64,000 bases of DNA. Origin: Polynucleobacter sp. AP-Ainpum-60-G11 (GTDB lineage: Bacteria > Pseudomonadota > Gammaproteobacteria > Burkholderiales > Burkholderiaceae). The position numbers and the translations under genes were made by a program. The first letter of the stretch is position 1, and the number at the start of each line of letters is the position of its first letter. The notes beneath the pieces are model-generated. The model was not told the DNA's origin, ran no database searches, and worked only from the letters and a program-made list of their open reading frames with translations. This document shows positions 39,966 to 47,729 of the stretch, piece by piece. The stretch lies in assembly GCF_018688375.1 (NCBI RefSeq), contig NZ_CP061318.1, positions 1,426,001 to 1,490,000 on the forward strand, read 5' to 3'.

Positions 39966-40509
39966 TGCTTTGAAGAAGCTCACACCCTCACAGTTATTTA
40001 TCAGCTTCAGCAAAATCGGCATGTCTGGTTTTGGTGGAGTGTTGCCATGGGCACGGCGTACCCTGGTTGAACGCGACAAGATATTAAGCTCGGAAGAATT
40101 TAGCGCCATTCTGGGTATCTGCCAAATTGTTCCAGGCCCGAATATTGTGAATCTTGCGGTGTGTATTGGCTCTCGATTTGCTGGCGCTAGGGGCGCGTTG
40201 GCAGCCGTCCTTGGTTTAACGCTAGGGCCCATCTGCATTGTGATGTTGTTAGCCGTTCTCTATACACATTACAGCTACATGGAGTCGATACAAGGAGTGC
40301 TGCGCGGCATTTCTGCAGTTGGGGTTGGCTTAATCGCCTCCACTGGCATCAAAATGTTGCGCGACGAGTTACGCTTTCCAGCAATGCTACTGGTTGTACT
40401 AGTTACAGTAATCGCAGCCAGCTATTACCAGCTAGGACTTGGTTGGGTAGTACTCATAGCATCACCACTGGCCTGGTTCTTGGCGCAAAAGAAGGCTCGC
40501 AAACTATGA
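39928..40509 (+). CDS. CHR-family transporter, N-terminal half protein
   Basis: A 193-residue single-domain CHR protein with the motifs SKIGMSGFGGVLPWARR and CQIVPGPNIVNLAVCIG and about five hydrophobic segments. Split CHR pairs form the equivalent of full-length ChrA chromate/sulfate transporters. The longest frame starts with a TTG at 39928 inside the hydroxyacid dehydrogenase gene; a later TTG at 39970 is also possible. Its stop overlaps the second CHR gene (ATGA). Chromate export is the family label only; other anions are possible. Confidence 0.85.
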   Translation: MTKSQYRILSNLNALKKLTPSQLFISFSKIGMSGFGGVLPWARRTLVERDKILSSEEFSAILGICQIVPGPNIVNLAVCIGSRFAGARGALAAVLGLTLGPICIVMLLAVLYTHYSYMESIQGVLRGISAVGVGLIASTGIKMLRDELRFPAMLLVVLVTVIAASYYQLGLGWVVLIASPLAWFLAQKKARKL

Positions 40510-41027
40510 ACATTTTGCTAAGCCTATTTTTAAAACTCTCCGCCTTTTCTTTGATTGCCTTTGGCGGCGTAAATGCCTTACTTCCAAGCTTGCTGAAATT
40601 ATCGGTTTATCAAGAGCACTGGATAGATCTTCAAACTTTTGCCGATTATTTTGCGATTGCGCAAGCTGCACCAGGGCCGAACTTTATGACGGTCACCTTA
40701 ATTGGCTGGCATGTTTATGGTGTTTTAGGTGCGCTAATTGCAACTCTTGCAATTTCATGGCCGTCATCTATTCTGGTCTATCACTTACAACGCCTGATCC
40801 TAGGCATGAAAGATGCCCACAAAAAGAAATCGATTCAATATGCAGCTGCAGCTCTAGCCATCGGTCTAGTTCTCTCTTCAGCATGGCAGATTGCTTTACA
40901 AATCAATCACAGCTACGCTGCCTATGCTCTGACACTGTTAACTATTGGAATTACTGTTTTTACTCGTTGGCATCCTTTGTATTTAATCGGACTTGGTGCC
41001 GCTCTAGGAGCATTAGGACTTATATGA
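40506..41027 (+). CDS. CHR-family transporter, C-terminal half protein
   Basis: This 173-residue membrane protein is the second CHR half: KLSAFSLIAFGGVNALLPSL at the start and IAQAAPGPNFMTVTLIGWHVYG. The ATG at 40506 overlaps the stop of the first half (ATGA), and its own stop overlaps the Bug 3 start in the same way. The coupling implies that the two halves and the binding protein are made together. Confidence 0.87.
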   Translation: MNILLSLFLKLSAFSLIAFGGVNALLPSLLKLSVYQEHWIDLQTFADYFAIAQAAPGPNFMTVTLIGWHVYGVLGALIATLAISWPSSILVYHLQRLILGMKDAHKKKSIQYAAAALAIGLVLSSAWQIALQINHSYAAYALTLLTIGITVFTRWHPLYLIGLGAALGALGLI

Positions 41028-42001
41028 AATTCATGCGATTTTTACAGACGACTGTTTTGTGCTCAGCAGTTTTTTTGATTGGATCTGCAAATGCACAAGC
41101 AAACTATCCCAGCAAACCGATCAATTTGATCGTGCCCTATGGCGCTGGCGGTAGTGCCGATTCTCGCAGCAGGCAACTAGCTCAGAAAATGAGTTTAATT
41201 TTGAGGCAGCCGATTGTGGTTGATAACAAACCCGGCGCTGGCGGAAACATTGGTACTGAGTTTGTTGCAAGATCAGCGCCAGATGGCTACACAATTGGGA
41301 TGGGAAACTTCGCACCCATGGCAGTGAATAAAACCTTATTTGGTAACCTTCGCTACGACCCCGAAACGGATATCAGTCCAATCATCTTGATTGAGAAGGG
41401 TCCCTTAGTTTTAGTAGTTCACCCAAACTCACCCTATAAAACTATTCAAGATATTGTCACGGCAGCGAAAGCAAAGCCAGGTACTCTCACCTTTTCTTCA
41501 GGGGGTATTGGCGGCAGTCATCAATTATCTGCAGAACTATTTATGCAGAATGCCGGCATCAAAATGATTCATGTTCCTTATAAGAGTGGTTCCGCTGGTT
41601 TAACGGACCTCATGGGTGGCAACGTGGATATGATGTTTGATCAAATGTATTCAGCAGTGCCCAGCATCAAAGCGGATAAGTTACGTCCTATCGCCATCAC
41701 GAGCAAAAAGAGATCTCCACTCCTGCCAAATGTTCCTAGCTTTGCTGAGGTTGGCTACCCCAAGGTTGAGGTGCTGAATTGGCAAGGATTTATCGCGCCC
41801 GCCAAAACTCCTAAGCCAATTATTGATAAGCTAAATGCCGCAGCCAACGAAGCTTTGAAAGATCCACAACTGCGTGAATTGATGCTTTCTCAAGGAAATG
41901 AAATTGGCGGCGGAAGTCCTGCTGATTTCGCAGCCCTGATTAAGTCTGAGGCGGCGAAATGGAGTGCCGTAGTCAAGGCGGGAAATATCAAGCCTGAATA
42001 A
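41024..42001 (+). CDS. Tripartite tricarboxylate transporter (Bug) binding protein 3
   Basis: A 325-residue Bug protein with a signal peptide (near ANAQA-NYPS) then YPSKPINLIVPYGAGGSADSR, DNKPGAGGNIGTEFVARSAPDGY, and the late SFAEVGYPKVEVLNWQGFIAP. The frame is open 89 codons upstream, but that part is the out-of-frame CHR gene; the ATG at 41024, in an ATGA overlap, is the real start. It has no TctAB genes; its neighbours are two CHR halves. Confidence 0.93.
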   Translation: MKFMRFLQTTVLCSAVFLIGSANAQANYPSKPINLIVPYGAGGSADSRSRQLAQKMSLILRQPIVVDNKPGAGGNIGTEFVARSAPDGYTIGMGNFAPMAVNKTLFGNLRYDPETDISPIILIEKGPLVLVVHPNSPYKTIQDIVTAAKAKPGTLTFSSGGIGGSHQLSAELFMQNAGIKMIHVPYKSGSAGLTDLMGGNVDMMFDQMYSAVPSIKADKLRPIAITSKKRSPLLPNVPSFAEVGYPKVEVLNWQGFIAPAKTPKPIIDKLNAAANEALKDPQLRELMLSQGNEIGGGSPADFAALIKSEAAKWSAVVKAGNIKPE

Positions 42002-42016
42002 GCTTGACTGAAAAAC

Positions 42017-42394
42017 TTACTTCAGCGCTTGGTAAGTCAAAATACCCAAGAAAGTAAGGCACAGCGAGCCTACCAAATGCAGGAGCGCTGTACCTAGCGC
42101 CCAAGTCACTTCGCCCCGCTGCATAAATCCTACAACCTCAGCAGAAAAGCTGGAGAAAGTTGTGAGGCCGCCTAGGAAGCCTGTAATCACGAACAACTTC
42201 CATTCTGGGGAGAGATTGGGATTGTTTCCAAAGAAGGCTACCGCAATACCAATTAGGTAACCGCCAACCATATTGGAAATAAAGGTTCCCAAAGGAAGCA
42301 TTGATGCGACATTGACTGTTACAAGATTAAAGCCTGCCCTCAGTAATGCACCAAGACCGGCGCCGCAGAAGATTGCAAGAATAGATGGCCACAT
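42017..42394 (-). CDS. crcB: Fluoride channel CrcB/Fluc
   Basis: The 125-residue four-helix membrane protein has the signatures GAGLGALLRAGFN, GTFISNMVGGYLIG and GFLGGLTTFSSFSAEV, the last forming the Na+/phenylalanine-box region of the dual-topology fluoride channel. It exports fluoride by passive flow. It lies 8 bases after the DODA dioxygenase gene. No room exists for a fluoride riboswitch in front of it. Confidence 0.95.
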   Translation of the reverse strand: MWPSILAIFCGAGLGALLRAGFNLVTVNVASMLPLGTFISNMVGGYLIGIAVAFFGNNPNLSPEWKLFVITGFLGGLTTFSSFSAEVVGFMQRGEVTWALGTALLHLVGSLCLTFLGILTYQALK

Positions 42395-42402
42395 AAGAAT
42401 AT

Positions 42403-43182
42403 TTATTGGATTGTAAAAGTAAGCATACCAATGGAACCCATTTCTATTCCATCAACTTGTGTCTTAGGCGCCTCACCCTGCTCTTGCTGAGCGAGCACAT
42501 ACAATGCCGGCCAATAGTGCTCAGGGGTTGGAATGGATAAATGAGCGGCATCACCAAATTGCTCCCAATGAATCAAAGTCTCATGGTGATTAGCCTTCAT
42601 TTCCGAAACAAAGAAATCATTAAACTCTTTAGCCCATGGATAGGGGCTTGCACCCGCCTCCCATTGGATAGTGCGCAAGTTATGCACCACATTGCCGCTT
42701 GCCAGAATTAAAATATTTTCATCACGCAAAGGGCGCAATTTTTTAGCCAGCTCGTAATGCTCATTTGCAGATAAGGAGCCATCTAGACTCAACTGCACCA
42801 CAGGAACATCAGCATTTGGGTAAAGATATTTGAGAACAGACCAAGCGCCGTGATCAATGCCCCATTCATTCTCTTCAAGTACGACAGGAACACCTAGCAA
42901 TTCTTTTACGCGATCCGCAAGCGCAGGACTTCCTGGCGCTGGATACTGAATATCAAACAAGGCCTGCGGAAATCCGCCAAAGTCATGAATCGTTTTAGGT
43001 TTGGGCATTGCAGTAACCCATACTCCACGGGTTACCCAATGGGCCGAGATGACTAAGATCGCATCTGGGCGTTTGAGTGATTTACCAAGACTAGCCCAAG
43101 TGGCTGTATAGCGATTGGGCTCGATGGCATACATCGGACTGCCATGGCCAGCAAATACTGCAGGTTGGCGATGGCTAGTCAT
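42403..43182 (-). CDS. DODA-type extradiol dioxygenase (YgiD-like)
   Basis: This 259-residue class III extradiol dioxygenase-like protein shows the metal ligands of the LigB-like YgiD group: His in FAGHGSPMYAIE, ISAHW, ASGNVVHNL and the late PTPEHYWPALYVL, with WGIDHGAWSVLKY in between. E. coli YgiD opens L-DOPA at the 4,5 bond. It probably heads a two-gene unit with crcB, with a small membrane protein gene just upstream on the same strand. Confidence 0.85.
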   Translation of the reverse strand: MTSHRQPAVFAGHGSPMYAIEPNRYTATWASLGKSLKRPDAILVISAHWVTRGVWVTAMPKPKTIHDFGGFPQALFDIQYPAPGSPALADRVKELLGVPVVLEENEWGIDHGAWSVLKYLYPNADVPVVQLSLDGSLSANEHYELAKKLRPLRDENILILASGNVVHNLRTIQWEAGASPYPWAKEFNDFFVSEMKANHHETLIHWEQFGDAAHLSIPTPEHYWPALYVLAQQEQGEAPKTQVDGIEMGSIGMLTFTIQ

Positions 43183-43191
43183 TAATGCAGA

Positions 43192-43329
43192 TTAACCGAA
43201 TACGTAACCAGTATGAGCTGCAACCAATGCAAACAAAATAGCCAAGCTAGTAGCGGCTGCCAACATCACGATCAGAGTAATGATCTTCTTGTTGATTTCG
43301 TCTTTCGTTTCTTTATGCCATTCGTTCAT
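43192..43329 (-). CDS. Small single-span membrane protein (45 aa)
   Basis: A 45-residue ORF with GAGGA six bases before its ATG. It has a charged N-terminus (MNEWHKETKDEINKK), then one hydrophobic helix of about 22 residues (IITLIVMLAAATSLAILFAL) and a short tail. It precedes the DODA dioxygenase gene by 9 bases. The function is unknown; the clear RBS and amphiphilic layout support it being real. Confidence 0.65.
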   Translation of the reverse strand: MNEWHKETKDEINKKIITLIVMLAAATSLAILFALVAAHTGYVFG

Positions 43330-43364
43330 GCTAAATCCTCATTAATTAGTATCGTAATTATCCA

Positions 43365-43532
43365 CTATCGGCCGCGGCCAGCCTTACGCATCATGGCTTT
43401 TCCGCCTCCAAAGCCTGCCTGAGGCCTACCGCCAGGACCAGATGGGCCTTTGGGGGCTGGTGGACGGGCTACCGGCTTGGCTGCTACTGGCTTGGCTGGG
43501 GTTTTTGATTCAGGTTTTTTATCGTCAGTCAC
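43365..43532 (-). CDS. Small Pro/Ala/Lys/Gly-rich basic protein (55 aa), GTG start
   Basis: This 55-residue ORF starts with GTG at 43532 with AGGAG six to seven bases upstream. The sequence is low in complexity: MTDDKKPESKTP, a repeated PAKPVAAKPVAR stretch, then PKGPSGPGGRP and a Gly/Lys/Arg-rich end. It looks disordered, cationic and perhaps nucleic-acid-binding. It lies 35 bases upstream of the small membrane protein gene and is divergent from the M50 protease (29 bases between starts). The function is unknown. Confidence 0.6.
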   Translation of the reverse strand: MTDDKKPESKTPAKPVAAKPVARPPAPKGPSGPGGRPQAGFGGGKAMMRKAGRGR

Positions 43533-43561
43533 TTTTTTGCTCCTATGGATATCATATTGCC

Positions 43562-44224
43562 ATGATTACTGACTATTCTATCCAAGCTGTCGCGATTAAT
43601 GCGATTCCCTTGATTTTTGCCATCACGATTCATGAGGCCGCTCACGGCTTTGCTGCACGTCAATTTGGCGACAATACGGCCTATATGCTGGGTAGAGTAA
43701 GCCTCAACCCCATTAAACATATAGACCCCGTGGGGACAATTCTGATCCCCCTGCTATTGATTTTGTCAGGATCCCCTTTTTTGGTTGGCTATGCCAAACC
43801 AGTGCCGGTGAACTTTGGGCGCCTACGCAACCCCAGAATTGACTCTATTTGGGTAGCCTTAGCTGGCCCTGGCTCCAATTTCATTCAGGCCTTGATTTGG
43901 CTAATCCTACTCATTGGCTTGGTTGGGCTTGGCATCAATGAAAAGTTCCTCATCTCCATGTCACAGGCCGGCATTACTTGGAATTTGGGATTGCTAGTTT
44001 TCAATCTATTTCCGCTTCCACCCCTCGATGGTGGCCGGATTCTTGCAGGACTTCTCCCGGTGCGCCAATCCATTGCCTTAGGTAAGTTAGAGCCTTGGGG
44101 CTTTTTTATCGTTCTAGGCCTCGTATTTACTGGGATTATTGGCAGCCTGTGGATGACCCCCTTGATGGCTTTTTTTGAGTGGTTGATTCTCTTGCTGACC
44201 AGCCCCTTAAGAATGATTTTCTAG
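43562..44224 (+). CDS. Site-2-protease family (M50) membrane peptidase, YwhC/Rip-like
   Basis: A 220-residue intramembrane metallopeptidase: the zinc motif HEAAH in AITIHEAAHGFAARQFGD, and the third ligand in NLFPLPPLDGGRILAG. It has about six hydrophobic segments and no PDZ domain. The frame extends upstream, but the ATG at 43562 gives the family N-terminus (MITDYSIQAVAINAIP). Substrates are unknown. In betaproteobacteria this group often lies near general housekeeping genes. Confidence 0.9.
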   Translation: MITDYSIQAVAINAIPLIFAITIHEAAHGFAARQFGDNTAYMLGRVSLNPIKHIDPVGTILIPLLLILSGSPFLVGYAKPVPVNFGRLRNPRIDSIWVALAGPGSNFIQALIWLILLIGLVGLGINEKFLISMSQAGITWNLGLLVFNLFPLPPLDGGRILAGLLPVRQSIALGKLEPWGFFIVLGLVFTGIIGSLWMTPLMAFFEWLILLLTSPLRMIF

Positions 44225-44315
44225 ATTGATTCCGATGGGCAAAAAATAGCATTCGGGAGTATGCTGAATCCACATAGCCTCACCCCCAAATCAATTGAAA
44301 TTATTGGAGCCTCTT

Positions 44316-44765
44316 ATGAAACTCAAACATCTTGTTTTAGCCACCCTTGCACCAACATTGCTGGTTAGCGGAATTGCTTATGCGCAATTCAAAAAACCTG
44401 AGGATGCAATTAAGTACCGCCAAAGCGCATTTACTGTGATGGCAAATTCTTTTGGGAAAATTGGTGCTGTAGTTAAAGGTGAGGCACCATTTAATAAAGA
44501 TGAAGTAGCGAAGAATGCTGCTGTAGTTGCAACCATCTCCAGCCTCCCATGGCAAGCCTTTGGACCAGGCACTGAAGGTGGCAATGCACTACCAGAGGTT
44601 TGGTCGGACAACGCTAAATTTAAAGCCGCTTCAGAAAAGATGCAGCTTGCTGTTGCAAATCTAAATACTGCTGCGCAATCGGGCGATCAAGATGCTATTA
44701 AGAAGGCTTTTGGCGCAGCTGGCGCCACCTGCAAAGGTTGCCATGACGACTTCAAGAAAAAGTAA
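44316..44765 (+). CDS. Cytochrome c-prime (c556-type)
   Basis: This 149-residue periplasmic four-helix haem protein has a signal peptide (ending GIAYA-Q), DAIKYRQSAFTVMANSFGKIG as the first helix, and the C-terminal haem site CKGCHDDFKKK. It carries electrons or binds NO/CO; family members differ. The start was placed at 44316 because GGAG lies six bases upstream. It converges on the cytochrome b561 gene with no gap. Confidence 0.93.
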   Translation: MKLKHLVLATLAPTLLVSGIAYAQFKKPEDAIKYRQSAFTVMANSFGKIGAVVKGEAPFNKDEVAKNAAVVATISSLPWQAFGPGTEGGNALPEVWSDNAKFKAASEKMQLAVANLNTAAQSGDQDAIKKAFGAAGATCKGCHDDFKKK

Positions 44766-45446
44766 TTAGTTCGTTATCAAGTAACCCAGAATCACCGCAA
44801 TCAGGCTGAGCAGTAATAACGCCAAGCCGCGTTGCCAACCTCCATCCTTGGAGGCTTGACCCAAGTCAGCAGGTAGATACCTTACCTCCTCGCTTGGGTC
44901 GATTTCTTTATCGCCCAGCAACATTGGCTTAATTAAGTTCTCACCCCTAAATTTTTGATAATAAAAAATTGCGCAGAGGTGAACAACAATCAAAATAATG
45001 AGAACCTTTTCATTTTGATGATGAATGGAAGTTAAAAGCTCAACCGTTCCATTGGAAACCTGTTTTGCTAGCGGCCCCTCAAAAGCAATATCGTCATTTG
45101 CGAAAAGACCAGTCACCGCCTGAAGGCCAATTGAAAAGAGTAAAGCTAAAACAGATAGCGCGCCCAAGGGGTTATGCCCCAGTCCTGCCTTGGCTCTACC
45201 AGATAGATAATTCAGAAGCCCTTTTGGGCTAGGAACAAAATTGATAAAACGGGCATGGTGGGAGCCAATCAAGCCCCAGCAGATTCTAAAAATAATCAAA
45301 CCTAAAACACAGTAGCCCACTCGCGCATGGAACTCCATGGCATTGCCGCCAATCTTGACGGTCACGAAACTCAAAAAAATTCCGACAACCAAAAGCCAAT
45401 GAAAGAGGCGAATCGGCAAATCCCAGACGCGAATTATTTTTTTCAT
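44766..45446 (-). CDS. Cytochrome b561-type membrane protein
   Basis: A di-haem b561-like protein of about 226 residues with VWDLPIRLFHWLLVVGIF at the N-terminus, several spans with haem His residues, and SIHHQNEKVLIILIVVHL in the third region. It is likely the redox partner of the adjacent cytochrome c-prime. Two starts are possible: ATG at 45446, used here, or GTG at 45464, which has a better AAAGGTGA site. The C-terminal part has an added TM segment and a loop with SEEVRYLPADLGQ. Confidence 0.85.
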   Translation of the reverse strand: MKKIIRVWDLPIRLFHWLLVVGIFLSFVTVKIGGNAMEFHARVGYCVLGLIIFRICWGLIGSHHARFINFVPSPKGLLNYLSGRAKAGLGHNPLGALSVLALLFSIGLQAVTGLFANDDIAFEGPLAKQVSNGTVELLTSIHHQNEKVLIILIVVHLCAIFYYQKFRGENLIKPMLLGDKEIDPSEEVRYLPADLGQASKDGGWQRGLALLLLSLIAVILGYLITN

Positions 45447-45490
45447 ATCTAGAGAATAAATCACTGTCACCTTTAGAATAAGAAAAATTC

Positions 45491-46696
45491 ATGAAAACAA
45501 GCCAAGCCTTTAAAACCTTGTTGCTCTATCGCATAGGCGCAACTCTCAGCTATCAAATCATGATGGTTGCAGTAGGGTGGCATATCTATGAGATTACTAA
45601 TAGCGTCGTTTCCCTTGGTCTAATTGGCTTAGCGGAGCTTGTCCCCTACTTTGTATTAGCACTCTATGCTGGCCATGCCGTAGATCATCATTCTAGAAAA
45701 CTGATTTCGGCGATTGCGTGTGGCCTCCACATTGCAGTCGCTTTGCTCTTAGTCGCAATTGCACTCGACTGGCTAACGCCACCCGTTCCTTTGATTTACA
45801 CGGCAGTAGCCTTTTTAGGTTTGGCGCGCGCACTATTGCGCCCTTCTTATCAAGCCATCTTTGGTCAAATCATTCCCCGAGATCAAATGCCACGCTATAC
45901 CGCATACGCATCTTCTGCCTTTCAGATTTGCGTTGTTGCTGGACCGGGCCTGGGTGGGCTCATGATTGGATTTGCTGGGCTAGAGTGGACTTATGCCATG
46001 GCTGCATTGAGTGGGGCTATCGGCCTCTATGGAGTGAGCTTTATTCACATCAAACATGAACGACCTGAAGGCGTAAGCAATGATTTCTTAAAAAGCTTTT
46101 TTGAGGGCTTTAACTACGTACGAAAACATGATCTGATTGTCAGCATCATGCTCTTAGATATGTTTGCCGTGCTATTTGGTGGTGCTGTATCCATTCTTCC
46201 GGCCTTTGTTAAAGAGGTCCTTAATGCTGGTCCGGAAGCTCTTGGAATTCTCAGGGCAGCGCCTGCAGCCGGGGCAGTCATCACGGGCCTCTACTTAGCG
46301 CGTCGACCCTTACTAGAAGATTCTGGCAAACACTTATTTTTGTCAGTCGGCGGCTTTGGTATTGCCATTATTGCTTTTGGGCTCTCTAACAATCTTTGGC
46401 TTGCAGCACTCTTCTTATTTATCTCGGGTTGTTGCGACTCTATCTCGGTAGTAATCCGTGGCAGCATTATGCAGTTAACGACTCCGGATCAGATGCGAGG
46501 CAGAATCAGTGCTATTAATGGGATATTCATTGGCTCCTCCAACGAATTGGGTGCGCTTGAATCTGGGGTTGCAGCAAGTCTGATGGGGCTTATTCCATCA
46601 ATCGTATTTGGCGGGGCTGCAACCATACTAGTCGTATTACTTACCTACCAATTTGCACCCCAACTGAGAAAGCTCAATCTCAAAGATCTTACCTAG
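45491..46696 (+). CDS. MFS transporter, EntS/MFS_3-type
   Basis: A 401-residue major facilitator with about 12 spans. The loop-2 motif after TM2 reads AGHAVDHHSRKLI, and the second-half loop has RGSIMQLTTPDQMRGRISAIN, typical of the MFS_3 exporters related to the enterobactin exporter EntS. The substrate is unknown. It is divergent from cytochrome b561, with starts only about 40 bases apart. Confidence 0.87.
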   Translation: MKTSQAFKTLLLYRIGATLSYQIMMVAVGWHIYEITNSVVSLGLIGLAELVPYFVLALYAGHAVDHHSRKLISAIACGLHIAVALLLVAIALDWLTPPVPLIYTAVAFLGLARALLRPSYQAIFGQIIPRDQMPRYTAYASSAFQICVVAGPGLGGLMIGFAGLEWTYAMAALSGAIGLYGVSFIHIKHERPEGVSNDFLKSFFEGFNYVRKHDLIVSIMLLDMFAVLFGGAVSILPAFVKEVLNAGPEALGILRAAPAAGAVITGLYLARRPLLEDSGKHLFLSVGGFGIAIIAFGLSNNLWLAALFLFISGCCDSISVVIRGSIMQLTTPDQMRGRISAINGIFIGSSNELGALESGVAASLMGLIPSIVFGGAATILVVLLTYQFAPQLRKLNLKDLT

Positions 46697-46703
46697 AGTT
46701 TGA

Positions 46704-47645
46704 TTACTTAATCTCTGGTAAATCCTTTTGAATGATCTTTAAGCCTTCACGTAAGGCTTCTTGATAGCGCTCTCGCTCCGCCTTCATCGTCTCTGCTGTC
46801 CATGAATAAAAACCTTCGCCGGTTTTCATTCCCAACTTGCCACTGGCAATGCGATCGCTCAAACATTTTGCAATATCTGGGGAGTTATTCAGAGTGGGAT
46901 AAATCGTTGCGCCACCAGCGCCATGCACATCTAGACCAGCGTGATCCCTCTGCATTGCAGGTCCAGCAGCGATGTAGCGGAAACCAAAACCAAAACGCAC
47001 TGCCTTATCAATATCTTCTAGGCTCGCAATCCCCGCATCGACCATAGCAAAGGCTTCACGTGATAAAGCGTGCTGCAAGCGATTTGCTAAGAAGCCTGGC
47101 AAATCTTTTTTAACAGTAACTGGCACCATACCGCAGGCCGTCATCAATCGAGAAAGGCTTTCGCCCACCATGGGAGAAGTCTTTTGGCCATAGACCACTT
47201 CTACACACGGCACCAAGTGCGCAGGCATGAAGAAATGCAAACCAATCATTCGCGCCGACGTTTTCAACCCTTTTGAAATGTCGCTAATCGGAAAGCTCGT
47301 ACTATTGCTTGCCAAGACTGCCTCTGGCTTTGCATATTGCTCCAGCTTGGCAAACAATTCTTGCTTAATATCCAAACGCTCAGGCACGCACTCAATGACT
47401 AAATCGACCTCTGGCCAATCCATCTCCTCTAACGAGCCGGCGGTAGAGAGTAAATGTAAACGATGCTCGTAGCCCAAATCAATCATGGTGTTAGCAAAGT
47501 AATCTGGTAACAGTGCACGGCGCTCGGTGGTGGGCTCTAGAACCTGCACAGCACAACCCCCGCGAGCACAAACAGCCGCCACATCAGCGCCCATAGTGCC
47601 GCCGCCAACGATGACGACTTTAGTTTCGGATGGGGTAAACAACAT
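46704..47645 (-). CDS. 3-hydroxyacyl-CoA-dehydrogenase-fold enzyme A
   Basis: A 313-residue NAD-dependent 3-hydroxy-acid dehydrogenase fold: VVIVGGGTMGADVAAVCARGG, VIECVPERLDIKQELFAKLE, and the catalytic pair His137/Glu149 in HFFMPAHLVPCVEVV. The Asn of the canonical HFFNP motif is Met. The C-terminal domain has GFLANRLQHALSREAFAMV. This group includes L-carnitine and L-gulonate 3-dehydrogenases. It is the paralogue of the gene at 54021, at the other end of this catabolic cluster. Confidence 0.85.
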   Translation of the reverse strand: MLFTPSETKVVIVGGGTMGADVAAVCARGGCAVQVLEPTTERRALLPDYFANTMIDLGYEHRLHLLSTAGSLEEMDWPEVDLVIECVPERLDIKQELFAKLEQYAKPEAVLASNSTSFPISDISKGLKTSARMIGLHFFMPAHLVPCVEVVYGQKTSPMVGESLSRLMTACGMVPVTVKKDLPGFLANRLQHALSREAFAMVDAGIASLEDIDKAVRFGFGFRYIAAGPAMQRDHAGLDVHGAGGATIYPTLNNSPDIAKCLSDRIASGKLGMKTGEGFYSWTAETMKAERERYQEALREGLKIIQKDLPEIK

Positions 47646-47729
47646 CTCAATTTCTCCTTCGGGGGCAAGATAAGGATTACAAATCCTCTTACAATGTTTT
47701 CATTATTCCAATAAAAAAGTAAGTGAGAC

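Noticed and set aside
40757..41023. N-terminal extension of Bug protein 3 in the same frame
   Set aside because: The stretch is out of frame within the second CHR gene and has Cys/Ser-rich, non-protein-like composition; the ATG at 41024 gives a normal signal peptide.
39928..41027. Frameshifted full-length chrA
   Set aside because: Each half has its own start, complete CHR motifs and an ATGA overlap, as in natural split CHR pairs, so it is not a broken gene.
42395..42402. Fluoride riboswitch in front of crcB
   Set aside because: Only 8 bases separate crcB from the preceding gene, too short for the aptamer, and none was seen before the dioxygenase gene.
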